This document shows positions 12,501-29,690 of a stretch of 64,000 nt of DNA, one piece after another. The stretch comes from Callorhinus ursinus (lineage: Eukaryota; Chordata; Mammalia; Carnivora; Otariidae), in contig NW_020312859.1 of NCBI RefSeq assembly GCF_003265705.1, positions 2,522,755 to 2,586,754 on the forward strand, read 5' to 3'. The notes under the pieces were generated by a model that had not been told where the DNA came from, made no database searches, and worked only from the letters and a program-made list of their open reading frames with translations. Position numbers and translations under genes: made by a program. The stretch's first letter is position 1, and every line of letters starts with the position of its first letter.

Positions 12501-13444
12501 CTCCTTTGATCCTTACCCGCGAGGTAAACTGGGGATAACTTCATTTAGAAACAAGAACTCGAGACCCCGGGAGGTTAGATGCCTTGCCCACACCACCAAG
12601 CCAGGACTGGGATTGGAACCCACTTGTGTCTGACCCCAGAAGCTGTGTGTGCACACCGACAGGCTCTACGGAATGAGCCAGCCCACCTTCATATAGGGGA
12701 CGGAGTTAGAACCTGAGCCACAGGAGAGCACACGAGGGTCCTGCAGCCACAGGAATCCCCCCACTGGCTGCCCCAAGAGAGAGTGTTGGCCACACAACAG
12801 GGAAGGCACCGCAGAAAGGAGTCTGTTGGAAACAAGGAGGGGCGTCAGTCAGCCACTTTTAAAACTTTGTTTCACGTGAGGGGTTTCCAAGGATCTGGAA
12901 GCTGAGGGCCTGGTGGGGGTGGGGCTGGGGGGACCAGCAGGGGACTCACCATGGAGGGCCAGCCCGCAAGGCTTGGCGTCGGGGACAGAGGAGGGTGTGG
13001 AGGGAGGAACGGAGGAGGCTGGATGGGAGGCAGGAAGCCAGTGGGCTAGGCGAGCAACAGCGGTGGCCCTAGAGCCAGGAAATTCGGGTCAGGCTCGAGC
13101 CATTCTAAGGCGGTGGCCACCCCAGGACTCAGAAATGCAGCGGACATGGGGGTGACCTGGGGTCTGGTTCTGGGCCTGTGAGCGGCACCGGCAGGATCTG
13201 ACCCGCAGTATCTCTTGACCCGCAGGTGATCGTGTGGGGGAACTACGGGCGGATGGAGCGGAAGCAGTTCATGGGTGTGGCCCGTGTGCTGCTGGAGGAG
13301 TTGGACTTGACCACCCTAGCCGTGGGCTGGTACAAGCTCTTCCCCACCTCCTCCATGGTGGACCCAGCTGCGGGCCCCCTGCTCCGGCAGGCGTCCCAGT
13401 TGTCCCTCGAGAGCACCGTGGGGCCCTGTGGTGAGCGATCTTAG
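9469..13444 (+). CDS. RIMS4: RIMS4 (RIM gamma-type C2 protein), C-terminal 190 residues, four exons
   Basis: Coding segments 9469-9581, 9867-9968, 10577-10716 and 13226-13444 join in frame across GT-AG introns. They give 190 residues, corresponding to human residues 80-269, ending in GPCGERS and a TAG stop. The product is the short gamma-type RIM protein, which is expected to act in regulation of synaptic vesicle exocytosis. The single C2 domain covers about residues 118-236 (from DVEIGLQERNGQLEVDI through GWYKLFP). The usual calcium-loop Asp residues are absent: where many C2 domains have a DPY-type motif this one has LPAAYIKAY. Calcium-independent function is therefore expected, as known for RIM C2B domains. 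Compared with the human protein as I remember it, the segment is almost identical (VDPAA here for VDPAT). The first two coding exons, including the start codon, lie before base 1. Identification is very secure. Confidence 0.97.
9867..9968 (+). CDS. RIMS4: RIMS4 coding exon 4 (residues 118-150)
   Basis: The acceptor is CTCTTGCAG ending at 9866 and the donor is AG|GTGTGG at 9969. The exon starts by completing Gly117 and encodes the first C2 strands (DVEIGLQERNGQLEVDIIQA), ending in KTLP with Ala151 split. Confidence 0.95.
10577..10716 (+). CDS. RIMS4: RIMS4 coding exon 5 (residues 152-197)
   Basis: The acceptor is TGTCCTCAG ending at 10576 and the donor is CAG|GTGAGG at 10717. It encodes AYIKAYLLENGVCIAKKK, a lysine-rich C2 surface, then LDPLYNQVLLFPESPQGK. 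Confidence 0.95.
11795..12205 (-). mobile_element. MLT1-type LTR, inverted
   Basis: GGGTGGCTTACACGATAGAA, TTCTCACTATGGGTCCTCAC, and GGGCTAGAGCTTCAACATGA then GAATTTTGGGGG follow the reversed MLT1 consensus from end to end. Confidence 0.8.
12480..12660 (-). repeat. MIR
   Basis: GGTTAGATGCCTTGCCCACA, then GGGATTGGAACCCACTTGTG. Confidence 0.7.
13226..13444 (+). CDS. RIMS4: RIMS4 terminal coding exon (residues 198-269 and stop)
   Basis: The acceptor is GACCCGCAG ending at 13225. It opens with VIVWGNYGRMERKQF and ends SLESTVGPCGERS with TAG at 13442-13444. This closes the C2 domain and adds the RIM C-terminal tail. Confidence 0.96.
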   Translation: MIVWGNYGRMERKQFMGVARVLLEELDLTTLAVGWYKLFPTSSMVDPAAGPLLRQASQLSLESTVGPCGERS

Positions 13445-16400
13445 GGCCGGGGTTGGGGGGGGCTCCCCGACAAGGCCTGGAGAACGCCCAGCCCCAACCT
13501 GGGACCCCAGGCCCAGGGGCACATTGAATACAGGAGGACGGGGTTCTCCCCCACAGCGGGGAAGCAGAACGGGGAAACCTGCCCCCCCAGGGCCCCTCCT
13601 CACCCTCTCTTTGCCTCCTACCCCCTGAGACCTTCCCTCTCCCAACGGGATTGGCTGCGCTTTGGACTTGGCCGGTTCTTGACCTGGTGGATGCGGCTGC
13701 AATCCGGAGAAAGGAAAGACTGAGGTGGCAGAGCAAACCATTCTCCTGTCCCAGACACTGTCCAGCGGCTCCCCCTTTTTTGCCTCCTCGGAAGCTCGCT
13801 GCCCGGAGCCAAGTCCAGAACCCAGCGGCCATCTCCATGGTGCCAATTACCAGCAAGTGTCTTTCCTGCGGCACCGGGTTCAGGCAGCTACTCCTGCCCC
13901 AAAGCCGATGGGGCAGCTTTGCAAGGATCCGGAGCCAGCTCCGGGGGGCCCAGAGCCTCCCGCTTGAAGAGGAGCTCGGCCTCCCTCCGCCTGCCTGTGG
14001 AAGGAGCTTTGCCGCAGCCTGTCTGAGTCCATCTGTCTGTCCCTTCCTGCCTGCCCCTCTTCCAGTGGCTCTAGGAATTGGGGTCCAGCAGGGACCAAAG
14101 GAAAGGAGGCGGTGCCCTGGGCCTGGCACAGACCCCCAGGGTGCCCTGCTCCGTGGGATTGCAACAAGCTAGTTTGGAAATGGTGGACTGGAAAGAACTG
14201 GGTTGTCTGCATTTTGGTGGAGGAGCTGCGGGACCTTGATTTTTGAGAACCCCAAGTCCAGAGAGCTCACCATCTCTGAATTTTGGGGACGCTGGATTGG
14301 AGAGGGAGTCTGAGTAAAGTTGGGATTGGGACTGGTGGTGCCAAGGCAAGGGTTTCTCAAATAGGAGAGTCCCTCCTCGTTGGATGAGGTCAGAGGTCTT
14401 CTTGTCCACCCCTCTGCCTCTAGGCTCGGGGTCTGGGGAGGCAACAGAGCTTCCCTATTTTAGTCTTTTTAAACAAACCATCCTGTACTAAGGGCAGAAC
14501 CCACTGCCCCGGCCTCAACTACCTTGGCTCATGAGTGTAAGCATCAGGAGATTCCTTCTCAAGCAGGCCTGGGTAGCTGCCTTCCTGGCCCGGCCCTCCC
14601 CGAGGCCTACGGAAGCCCTTTTGCATGCTGGGAGGACACAGGCTGGCCCCTCTTTGTAGAAGCACATTTCTGCCACCTCCCGCTGGGAGGCACCCAGCAG
14701 CCCACCACCCCTCATTACCCAGTCCCTGCTGTGTAGGGCGTAGTCCAGGTTAGCTGGGTAGAGTTAGTGTTCCAGGCCCTGGGGCCTGTTCTTAGCTTGC
14801 ATATAGTCCTCATAGAGCTCCAGGACGGGGTGGAGAGGAGACGGCCGTCTCCCCACTGGTCTGGGTCTGGGCCTGGAGCCTGGGTCATGGGAGGCCAGCC
14901 CTTCTTCCTCTTCCCTCCCCCCACCCCCAGGGTTGTAGCTGGAGCTGCCCCTTATACTCAGATGTTCTGATGTATTATCCTTGGTTCTGGTTTTATTTGT
15001 GAAGCACTCCTGAGGGTTGTGGGCCTCGGTGGAGAGGCCTGGGCTCCATCAGACGATGTCTTCCACCGGGATGCCCAGCTGTGTTTAGTCCTGCCTCCTT
15101 GGCCTCACTCTAGGCTGTTGACCAGGTGATTTCTTCCACCTGGAACCCCTTCCCGCCTCTCCCTTCCCTCCCCTCCCCTCTACCTGTTTAAGCCCTGGGG
15201 AGCCTTTAATGTTCTGGATGAGTTATATCCCCTCCAAGGAGCTTCCCATGCTGCACTGGGAAGGGGAGACGGAGATGCCCCTTTCTTTTATCGATGAGCT
15301 CTCTTGAGCTTCCTGGGATTGTGCTGGGTGGAATCCCAAGGCTGGGGCAGGAGGCAGCAGGGCTCTCTGGATGGCCTCCAGTCTGAGGCCCAGAATCAGC
15401 CCCTCCCCTGTTTGTTTTTTTTAACCAGTGTGATTTCTCTGCTGTTCGTTTATTACTCACCATTTGGAATATTTTGAGCCAGGAGAGCGCCTTCTCTCTC
15501 TAGCCGTCACTGCTCTGCTTGTTCAGGGGTAGCTTTTCAAAAAACGGGGCAGAGCCTGGCTGTCCCAAACAGAGGGAGAGAGGGCTCGGTGCACCCCCCC
15601 CCACACACACCTGGCCCGAGCCCACCTTCTGGTGTCTGCACAGCCTTTATAAAGAGAGAGAGCACGCTCCAAAGCAATAACAACACCCTGGGGGTGGTCA
15701 CCAAGGGCCTCCCTCAATGACTTTCTTGTTTGTTCTGTGAAATCTCAGTTCACCTCCTGGTGGGGTGGGGTGGGGGCTGGAGCCCTGTTTCTTTGTATAA
15801 TTGTTGTGAGCACGTGCCCTGCTTCCAAGGGGCTCTGACCATTTGGTGTGGGAACCACTATCTGGCCTCACCAAGAGATGGGGGTTTGGGGAGGGGGTGA
15901 CTGTTCTCAGTATTAGCTTTGGGGAACCTTCAAGCCCAGCCTGTCCCTACTGCTGCCTGATCCTTTGCCCACTCACACTCCATCTGGAGAGGAGCAGAGA
16001 CAGGGAATTGTAGAGATTTGGGAGCCGGGAGCTGGGGTCTATAGGGGCTGATTCTTTTTTCAATCATTGGGCCAAAAGTCACATGCAGGGGTACTGTGGG
16101 AGGAAGTCCCCATTTCCCTTCGCCGGAATCTGCGTTTCATACAGATGGGAAAGGGCCTTTGGGACCATTAGTGAAGTCCATTTTACAGATGAGGACCGAG
16201 GCTTGGCAAGGCCTGCCTCTGGGATCACCTGTGAATTCAGTGGCACCCCCAGCCTGGGCTTCCTCCCACCCAAGGCTGAGCTGGAGCCAGAGCAGGACCA
16301 GACGGGGCCACCATTTCCCACAATACTTCCTCCTCCCTTCTCTCTGTAGAGCCTCCCAGCGGCCCAGAAAAGACGGGCAAATTGTAGCCCATCGGAGAGG

Positions 16401-16879
16401 TGAGGCAGTTAAAGCCCAGAATCAGGAAGTGATTTGCCCAGGACCCCTCAGCAAATGATCAATGGGGACAGAACAGGGGCTCTGTCCTGCTTCCCTCCTT
16501 CCTGGGACCGGAAGCCACTGCCCAGGCATGTCTGTCATGATAAATATTTGTGGCCTTTAAGCCCTGGGCCACCCAGCCCTGCTTGGTTCCATCTCCGAGG
16601 GCCCGGGTTTGGGGGAGAGAGTTGCCATAGAGACTAAGCTTTCCTGGGGTCTGGCCAAGCTGACTGAGGGTACACAGGATTTGGTCTAGGCCTCAATGTG
16701 TGGGTAGGGGCTCCCGCTGAGGGAGAGGTCATAACCCCCTAGGACCAACTTGAGGGAGGCGAGAAGTACCATTCCCTGCCTGGGGCTGTGTGAGAGTGAG
16801 GTGGCTGTGGTACACCTCATCTTAAGCCTCACAAAACCTTCACACGTAACCACATCTGACCTTCCTGTAGTGCTTTTCA

Positions 16880-17060
16880 GACTTCTGCTTTCAAAGTGCT
16901 TTTACGTCAAGTACATCCTCCCAAGAGCCCCTGGGCAGTAGAGGGGGCCAGCATTATCAGCCCCTCTTTAGCGAGGAGGGAGCTGAGGCCCCGGGAGGGA
17001 AGGCACCTGCTAACGTCCCACTGTGGGGTCATGGCTGAGGCAGGACTAGAACTCAGTTCT
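16880..17060 (-). repeat. MIR inside RIMS4 3' UTR
   Basis: GAGGGAGCTGAGGCCCCGGG, then CAGGACTAGAACTCAGTTC. It is transcribed as part of the RIMS4 mRNA if the 3' end call is right. Confidence 0.65.
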
Positions 17061-17419
17061 CCAGCAGTTGAGAGCTGTATGAGGAGGCAAGGCAGACCGT
17101 TTAGGGGGTGGTTACACACTTTACAAGCTGATTCACCATCCGGTTCCTTAAACCAGGAGCTCCTGGGCACCCTTCAGTGTTCAGAGGTGGCGCTGAGCCC
17201 CCCGCCCTTTGGAGCACAGCTGTCGCGTCAGGCAAGGCCACCTGCATTTATTTATTGAGCAGCAGCTCTGTGCCAGGCCCAGGGGACTGAGCCCCCTCCC
17301 ATTCCCCGTAACGATCCCCTCGGCTCTCTGGGAGGGGCCCCTTGTCTGCATAGCAGCACCTCAGAGTGGACGGAAAGCGGCCATGTCCACAAGCTCATCT
17401 GACTCACACCCTGGCGGGC

Positions 17420-17433
17420 GGGGGGGGGGGGGG
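17420..17433. repeat. Poly-G run within RIMS4 3' UTR
   Basis: Fourteen G after GGCGGGC, about 300 bases before the predicted polyadenylation signal. Confidence 0.9.
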
Positions 17434-17730
17434 TTGGCCGACTGCCCATCGTACCCCTAGCTTCTCTGAGGGCGAAGTGGAGACTTGAACCCGGGGCCTC
17501 AGGCATCACATCTGGAACCCTTTCACTCTATGGCTGCCTCCTGAGGGGGTGGCAGGGAGGCCAGACCCCGGGTCCTTGGGCTGGGGGCCTTTCCATCCAC
17601 CCACTTTTCCCTCACTCCCTCTCCGGGAGCAGGAGCTGCTCGGGACTTTGGGGAGGGAGGGTTTCCGGGGCCCCTGGGTTGGCGTGGGTCACGTTGCATT
17701 GTGTTCATGACCATGTAGCTCATGTTGAAA

Positions 17731-17736
17731 ATTAAA
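17731..17736 (+). promoter_or_regulatory. RIMS4: Probable RIMS4 polyadenylation signal ATTAAA
   Basis: ATTAAA is followed by a T-rich stretch and then a GT-rich segment (CTTGTGTTGGG) about 35 bases on, the usual arrangement around a cleavage site. Confidence 0.6.
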
Positions 17737-17757
17737 GTTTTTGGCTTTTCTAACCCG

Positions 17758-18519
17758 GCTTGCTCTGCCTTGTGTTGGGAGTTCTGAGAAGCCAAGGGCA
17801 GGTAGTGTCTGAAGGAGCTGAGTGCTGCGTGATGCCAGTATGCCCCACCACGGGCACCTTAGGGGGCAGGGCATGTAACCCTTCTAGAGACGCACGGGGG
17901 TGGGGGGCGTGGGGGGCAGGATTCCAGATGAACCCAGTCATATTACAGAGGTGGAAACTGAAGCCCAGGTAGGGATGACATTCCCCAAGGTCACATGATG
18001 GGCAGTTCCCAGACGAGGGCTCTTCCCACAGCGTGCTCCTGCATCCAGGTGCCCCAGTGATGCGGTGGCTGTCAGCAAGGCCCCCCTCATCCTGCCGTGG
18101 CATGGCCAAGGACAAAGAGCTGCAGATCGGTGGGGGGAGGGTGTGCTTCATTCACACATGGGCCAATTTCACTCTACCCCAAATTGAGCAAGAGAATGAA
18201 CGATCATTTAAATAGTGCAGATTTGCCCACCCCGCCCCACGGCACAGGTGTTTCCCTGCCGTCCGTCCATGGGACCGTGCTTCTCCTGCTGTGCGGGGCT
18301 GGCCTCACTGCTAGGGTCCCAGTGTTGAGAGCCGCCCATCTCCCCTGCAACACGGAAAGCCTGCCTCTTCTCGCAGCAGAAAGACGACCACCTGTTTCCA
18401 CTCCAGGGGGCCAGCTGGTGACGCGGGCCTGGGAGAGCCTCTCCTGGGAGGCCATGCCTTCCTGAAACAATTTGGACCACAAGGGATTTGCACCTACAGG
18501 GCGACTTGGGAGTCGCGCT
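17758..18519. other. Intergenic gap between convergent RIMS4 and KCNK15
   Basis: About 0.76 kb separates the predicted 3' ends. A MIR-like stretch lies at about 17935-18010. No gene was recognised. Confidence 0.6.
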
Positions 18520-18697
18520 TGTGCTTATGGTGCGGCTTTAATGTATTTTGGGAGAGGAGCGAGGGGCTGGCCACAGAGGGGAAGGACAGACTGCTTGTGG
18601 GTGAAGACGGCCGTGAGGCCACGGCCGCTCACCCCTCTCCAGGCTCTGGAGAAGGTGCACTGACAGGTGACCCCGGGCCCCGGCCCGAGGTGGGCTG
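18520..18697 (-). other. KCNK15: KCNK15 3' UTR (predicted)
   Basis: A minus-strand ATTAAA at 18542-18537 lies about 155 bases after the stop, giving a short 3' UTR. No better signal is near. The end point is inferred. Confidence 0.4.
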
Positions 18698-23890
<5,193 letters not shown>

Positions 23891-25812
23891 TCCGGGCCGC
23901 AGGTGTCTCTAAACAGTGACAGCTGGAGCAGAGCGCCCAAAGCCCGGGTCTGCAGATGTCCGGTCTCCACCACCAGGGTCCTGTGACCTTGGGCCAGTCA
24001 TCCAACAAAACTGTACCGAGCACCTCCTGGGACAGACAAGCGTCCTGGGGTACATAGAGCTGACATCCTAGAAAGGACGGTTGGCTAACCGACAGACACA
24101 CAAAGATCATTGAAGACAAGTGTGAGAAGGGAAACAGTTCCTGGGGGGAGGTGGGCACCGCCGGCTGAGGTGGTGGGAAAGGCCTCGCTGAGGCGTGACT
24201 GGGGAGGGAGCGTCCAGGCAGCAAGTGCAAATCCTTTAGTCAGAGAACCGGCGTGGCTGGAAGCGGGGGAATCAGGGTGCTGGGGAGTGGAGGAGCAGGG
24301 AGCAGAAGAAAGAGAAGGGACTTCACACAGGGTCTTACAGGCCCTTAGCCGGGAAAGGCGGTAAGCAGGAAAACAAACACACACCAGTGACCTGATTGAC
24401 ATTTTTTCAAAAAGAGCATCCTGGCTGTCCCGTGGAAAAGGGGTGCTGGCTAAGAGTGAGGCCACTTAGGAAACTGTAGTCCACGTGCGCGGTGGGGGGT
24501 GGCGCGGACCAGGGGCACAGCACTGGAGGTGCGGAGAAGCCGGGGGTCCGAGATAGGGTGGGGAGCTGGAGCTGGGCACACACAGCTAGCCACATTTCCC
24601 AGCCTCCTCTGCACTTGGAACCGTCGCCAATGGCGACAACTCCCAGGCCTGGCCGGTAAACCCCTCCCCATGCCGCGCTCCACCTCTCGTCCCCCACCCA
24701 CAGGCTGAATGCGGAGGTGAAGTCTTTAGGAGAAGGCACAGTCACAGGGTGGAAGGAGCCTGGGTGCCCAGATGACACCGCAAGGCCGCCCCCACGCCAG
24801 GCGCACCGATTCTGAACTTCTGTTGTGTTGAACCCCTGAGCTATGGGCTCAGTCTGTTACCCCAGCTGGCGTAACCCTGGTGTGCAGAGCAGGAACACCT
24901 GCTGGTGGGCTGGATCTGGAGGGCAAAGGGAGACTCCAGATGACCCCTGGGTCTTTGGCCTGAACAGCTGGGTGCTTGGGGAGCCTTCCGTTGACCTCAC
25001 TCCCCAAGGAATCCAGTCCGGCCACCCAGCACCAGAGTCCGGGGTGGGTCTTTGGGGAGATTCTGGGCAAGCACCAGGCAGCCTCACCTGCAGGTGGGTG
25101 TCCAGAGCATCTGCGTGGCCCGGTCTCTGCGGCAGCCTTGGCACGCATCCCTAGTCCCCCCATCTCTACTCCAACCTCTCGCCCCGCTGCCCTTTTGTGA
25201 TTTTTGTTTGTTTGTTTCAGCCACACTGAACTATCAGCTCCTTGCACAAACTCTTGCTTTGCTTAGAACAGTCCCCTTCCCATCATACTCCACAGCCCAC
25301 ATTTATCGAATGCCTGCCAGGGGCCAGACACCGGGTGAAGCATGTTGCCAGTATCATGCATTTTATCACCAGTCTCCTTACACTGTAGGCATGGCTGGCT
25401 GACACCCCGTTCATCCTTCAGCTCCCAGGTTACTGGACGTGGCCTTCCCCGGCCCCTCCGCAGATGGCCTCCCTCTGTGCTGCCAAAGGCCTCTCTCTGA
25501 GTTCCTGCTCTCTTGCCTTCGTCCCACGGCACTGTGATCCTCCCATTCCATATCTGTGTTCCTCCTGAGGACAGGGATCCTGTCTGGGTCACCTCTCTGT
25601 CCCCGGCACCCGGATCTGGCACAGCACAAGCCCAGTGACTGTGGACGGATGAGCAGCTACAGCCTGTAGAAGTTAAGGGCATGGACTCTGCACCACAACT
25701 GCCTGGGTTCATATCCCAGTCTGCTGCTTCTCAGTGTGCAAACGTGGGATGACTCAGTGCCCACCCCCCCCCCGAGTAAAACAGGGTAGAGAATTTCCTA
25801 TCTCATAAGGTG

Positions 25813-26275
25813 CTGTGCCCCCCCGCCAAAGATGCCCACATTCTTTCCCTAGAACCTGTAAGTAGGTTAGGATGCACAGCAGAGAGGAGGGAGGGTTGCA
25901 GGTGGAAAGAAGGTTCGCTGACCTGGAGACGGGAGGTTATCCTGGACTATCTGGGTGGGCCCGGTGTCATCACAAGGGTCCTTATACGTGGACATGGCAG
26001 GCAGAAGAGGGACAACCAAGGAGATACGAGAAGGAATTGACCTGATGTTGCTGGCTTTGGAGATGGAGAAAGGGGCCACAAGCCAGGGAGAGCCGGTGAC
26101 TTCTAGAATCTGGAAAAGGGAAGGAAATGCCTCCCTAGAGCCTCCAGAAGGGAATGCAGTCCTGCCAATCCGTCGGTTTTAGGCCAGTGCGCCCTGTGTA
26201 GGCCTCCATCCTACGGAAGCGGGACATGGCGCATTGGTGTTGTTCAAGCCGCTGCATTGGGGATCATTTCTTTGA
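25813..26275 (+). mobile_element. MLT1-type LTR, plus
   Basis: TGTGCCCCCCCGCCAAAGAT near the start, GGTTATCCTGGACTATCTGG and CCTAGAGCCTCCAGAAGG are MLT1 hallmarks in order. The 3' end is degraded. Confidence 0.8.
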
Positions 26276-27839
26276 GCAGCAGGGGGGAATGACTTCAGTG
26301 ATTGTGAGGAGGGAGGAGCCCAGAGGCAGGAAGCACTAAGAGCGGCATCTGGCCCCGAGAGGACTCCTCTAGAAGTGTTAACCACTGTTTCAAATATCAC
26401 GCGCGAGCGAACGCCCGGGGCCCGCAGGGACATTATAGCGTGTGCTCTGACTCGGTTCTGGGGCCGAATCGGGGGCCTTGCACCCCTGCTCCCCTGGGAA
26501 GCCAGACTGCAGCTCCGTGGCCCAGAAGCCTCATTTGCAGTAGTGACATCAGCTAGTTTGCTTTTCTGATTCCTGCCCAGCCTTCAGGGGAGCCGGAGGC
26601 CGGGTCACAGTCTCGGCGGCGGGGGTTGGAGCACCGTGGATTTACTGCCCGAGAGGGGTCTGAAAAGAGCTTTCCGAGGACAGTTAATGAGTCCTGGTCA
26701 CTGACACAGCTCCTCCACTTTCTGGGTGGGGGAATGTGGCTAGAATACTTCGCTGGCCTTGGTTTTCCCACCCGAGAAACGCAGGTGATCATGGCCACCT
26801 CGTGGGACCGTGCCGAGGATCATAAAAGATCTTGTGTGTCACTTTCCAGGAGCCCGGCCGCAGTAGCCACGTTTCCTCCCTGTGTACAACTGACTGCCTG
26901 CAGATGTCAAGAATTCTTTTTCTGGAAGCGCGTGTCTGTGCTAGGCATATCACAGACCTTACTAACGCAGCCCTCACTTCCCAGTGCGGGAAACCGAGGC
27001 ACCGAGGGGAAGACGCCCCGCCTGCCAGGTCCTCCCGGCCAAGCGGCGGCCGAGCCAGGACTTGAGCTCAGGGCCGTGTGGTCCCCAAAGTCATGATCCT
27101 TCCAATACACCACACCACTTTCTCAGACCTCTTGCCCACCCCCGGCTTTATCCTTCTCCCATCGCGCCTCTGGCCCCCACCTTCCTCGTCTCTAAGCTGG
27201 AGCTGAGGAACCCTGGCTGGCTGCCTCCAGCACTGTGAGGCCCCTGTGACACACAGCTGAGCCGCGTCTTGTCGGGTGTGCCCGCTGGGGGTGGGTTTTA
27301 TTGGGGCCATGGGGGAGCTGTCTGGCCCTGCCAGGCAGGTGACTCTGCCCTGTGCTTGGCCTTTTGGGTTCAGCAGCTCTATTTTAAGCCAGAAGAGGTT
27401 AGAGTTTGCGGATGTGTATTTCTCAGCTTGCAAAACGGTCAGCTGAGCAGTCATCAAGACCGGCAGCGCTCCAAGGCACCCCCTTCAGCTGCCCGTCCCA
27501 CTGCCTCCCCCGCTCCTTCCTCCTTCGGGAACCTGAGGGGACCCAGTGATCTTCGTCTGTCCCTTCATGCCAGAGTCACACGCGTGGCCCCTCAGCGAGG
27601 CCTTGGATCTTCTTCCAGGGCCCCAGGGTTGCCGGCTTTGAGGACAATGAGGAAGGTGATCCCAGTCCCCAGGGGCTGGACCCTGGGCGCCATCCAAAGC
27701 ACTCTGCATCCCTTATAAGTCTAGAGCCTTCTGAAAGCGTCGTGAGCCAGGCAGGCCTTGCTGTTCCCGTGTCAGAGAGGAAACACAGACTCAGAGAGCA
27801 GAAGTGGCTGCCACGTAGGGTGGCGCAGGGCAGGGCAGA

Positions 27840-28030
27840 AGAAAGAACAGGAGTTTCTGAGTGAGCCAGACCTCAGTTCCCTCTTGGACAAGTGACTTCA
27901 CCTTCGAGCCTCAGTTTCCTCACCTGTGGCATGGGTGTAAAGATATCAGCCTCCCAGTATTTCTGTGAGGATTAAATGAAAGCGTGAAGGAGCACTCAGC
28001 ACAGAGTAGCTGCCCAGCAAATGTTAGAAC
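27840..28030 (+). repeat. MIR
   Basis: GAGCCTCAGTTTCCTCACCT, then TCTGTGAGGATTAAATGA. Confidence 0.8.
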
Positions 28031-29324
28031 CCCTTATACCCAATTAATTTTTTCTTTTCCTTTTCCACACTGCTTATTCCCCAGGCCTCCTGGGATCTTA
28101 AAGGATTGATTTTTATAGTTAGAATATAGTTCAGTAATTTTCCAGAAGCCCAGAGGGCCCAGGTGTTTTCCTTGATAAGATCTCTCTCTTGTCTCTGTCC
28201 TAAAAGAATGGATTGTTTTGGCCTCAGGTAGCAGCTCCTTTGAGATGGCAGCAGTAACCTTTCTGCAGCCTGAGTATCACTTAGGGATCCAGGCGGCAAG
28301 AAATCAAAAGCTGCCTCTTGCTAATTTAAAGAACGTTATAGGCAGGATCTGGGGTTCTTGCAGAATCTTCCAGGCACTGGAAGACAAACTGTATGGTTTG
28401 AGGGAACCAGAGAGATAGAACCTACCACCAGGGAAACCCATAGCCATACCCAGTGTGGGGGGCACCATTGTTCCCAAGCTGATGCAGATACTACTGGGGG
28501 GACAAGTGGCAACTGTCTGAGCGTGACCCTGTCTCTGAATGTTGGGACCCGCCAGAGCTGCTCAAAGGATTCCCAACGTGAGTTTGTGGCCATTCAGTTG
28601 GAGCTTTTGGGATTTCTTCACTTTCCTGAGGATGGGTATCTTTAGGTTAATGGAGAAATTAAAACCTTTACCCTGATTAATAATTTTAAAAACGAATGAT
28701 AGGAGTATGGGGATTTATTAAACCATTCTGTGTCCTTTCGTGTCCAATGGAGAATTTTCACAATAAAATTGTTTTTTAAAAGAACCTTTTCTCTCTCTAC
28801 ATCCCCACCCCCTTTTGTTTCCGTTCTTCCTTTGGTCTGAGCCAGAGGGTTACTCTGCAGGTTGGAGTGAATTGGAAGGACATTTTACTGAGGAGTTGCT
28901 AGGATCCAGGCGGGGAGCTAGGCTCTCAGCAGGTGTCTCTTCATGTCATCATCACACGGGGCACTTTTCATCCCACCTCCCAGGGGAGGAAGCCACTGTC
29001 AAGGCGGGGAGGGAGCTGTCCTGTCCTGCTGGCAAGCTCTTGCTCCAAAAGGTGACACTTCCCCCGCCCTGAGGAGCATAGCGGAATGCCAGCACAAGAT
29101 GGCGGTCATGGCCACATGGCAGTTGGGGTTCAGGTGTTGCTGACAGGCCTGTCCCTTCTCCTCCTGCTAACGCCCACCCCTGCCATTCCCCAATCAGCAT
29201 AATGGATTGGAATCAAGGGACATCTGAATCAAAGGGGGCAGTTTGATTTCAGAAGGCATCATGTCTGGAAAGGGTCAAGGCAAAGACATAAAAGATGCTC
29301 AGCAAGGCATGTGTTAAAGTTAGC

Positions 29325-29555
29325 GTAGCACAGAGCTGCTCTGTCTCCTGTGGTAGCCACTAGCCCTAGGTGGCCATTGATCTTTAAATTAACTAAAATT
29401 CAATTCAGCTTTAAAATTTAGTTCTTCAGTCACACCAGACACATTTCACGTGCTCATTAGCCGCAAGTGCCAGTGGCTACGACATTGGACAGAGCAGGTC
29501 AGAACGTCTCCATCATCACGGAAACTTCCATTGGACATCGCTGATATAGGGAGTC
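29325..29555 (+). mobile_element. DNA-transposon-like MER element, family not named
   Basis: GTGGTAGCCACTAGCCC near the left and CAGTGGCTACGACATTGGAC near the right, with CAGAGCTGCTCTGTC and TTGGACATCGCTGATA as near-inverted ends. Confidence 0.4.
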
Positions 29556-29690
29556 AGCACAGACTTTGCAACCACACTGACTGCTTTTGAATCTCGGCTC
29601 CACCATTTAGGTGTTGTTATCCTGGGCCTCAGTTTGTTCACCTGTCAAATGAGGCTAATAATCCTAGAGAAGCCCACATATCCAGCTCAG
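29555..29690 (+). repeat. MIR
   Basis: TTGAATCTCGGCTCCACCAT, then CTCAGTTTGTTCACCTGTC. Confidence 0.7.

Larger units (their letters stand above)
10717..13225 (+). other. RIMS4: RIMS4 last intron
   Basis: A 2.5 kb intron between the two last coding exons. It contains a MIR-like piece (about 10845-10925), an inverted MLT1-type LTR (11795-12205), a poly-C run (12440-12453) and a MIR (12480-12660). The rest is unremarkable. Confidence 0.85.
13445..17757 (+). other. RIMS4: RIMS4 3' UTR
   Basis: From the TAG to a predicted cleavage site about 20 bases after the ATTAAA at 17731. No canonical AATAAA was seen earlier on this strand in the interval. A 3' UTR of about 4.3 kb fits the long RIMS4 mRNA I recall from human. 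It includes MIR-derived segments near 16.15 kb, 16.4 kb and 16.9-17.06 kb, and a 14-G run at 17420-17433. The end point is inferred. Confidence 0.65.

Noticed and set aside
13269..14129. A 286-codon minus-strand frame over the RIMS4 last exon and 3' UTR
   Set aside because: It is antisense to a real coding exon and has no domain or conserved motif.
24575..24865. Another LTR-like remnant (TTTCCCAGCCTCCTCTGCAC to the TTCTGTTGTGTTGAACCCC region)
   Set aside because: The resemblance to the 30.66 kb element is partial and the ends are not recognisable, so it is not listed as a feature.
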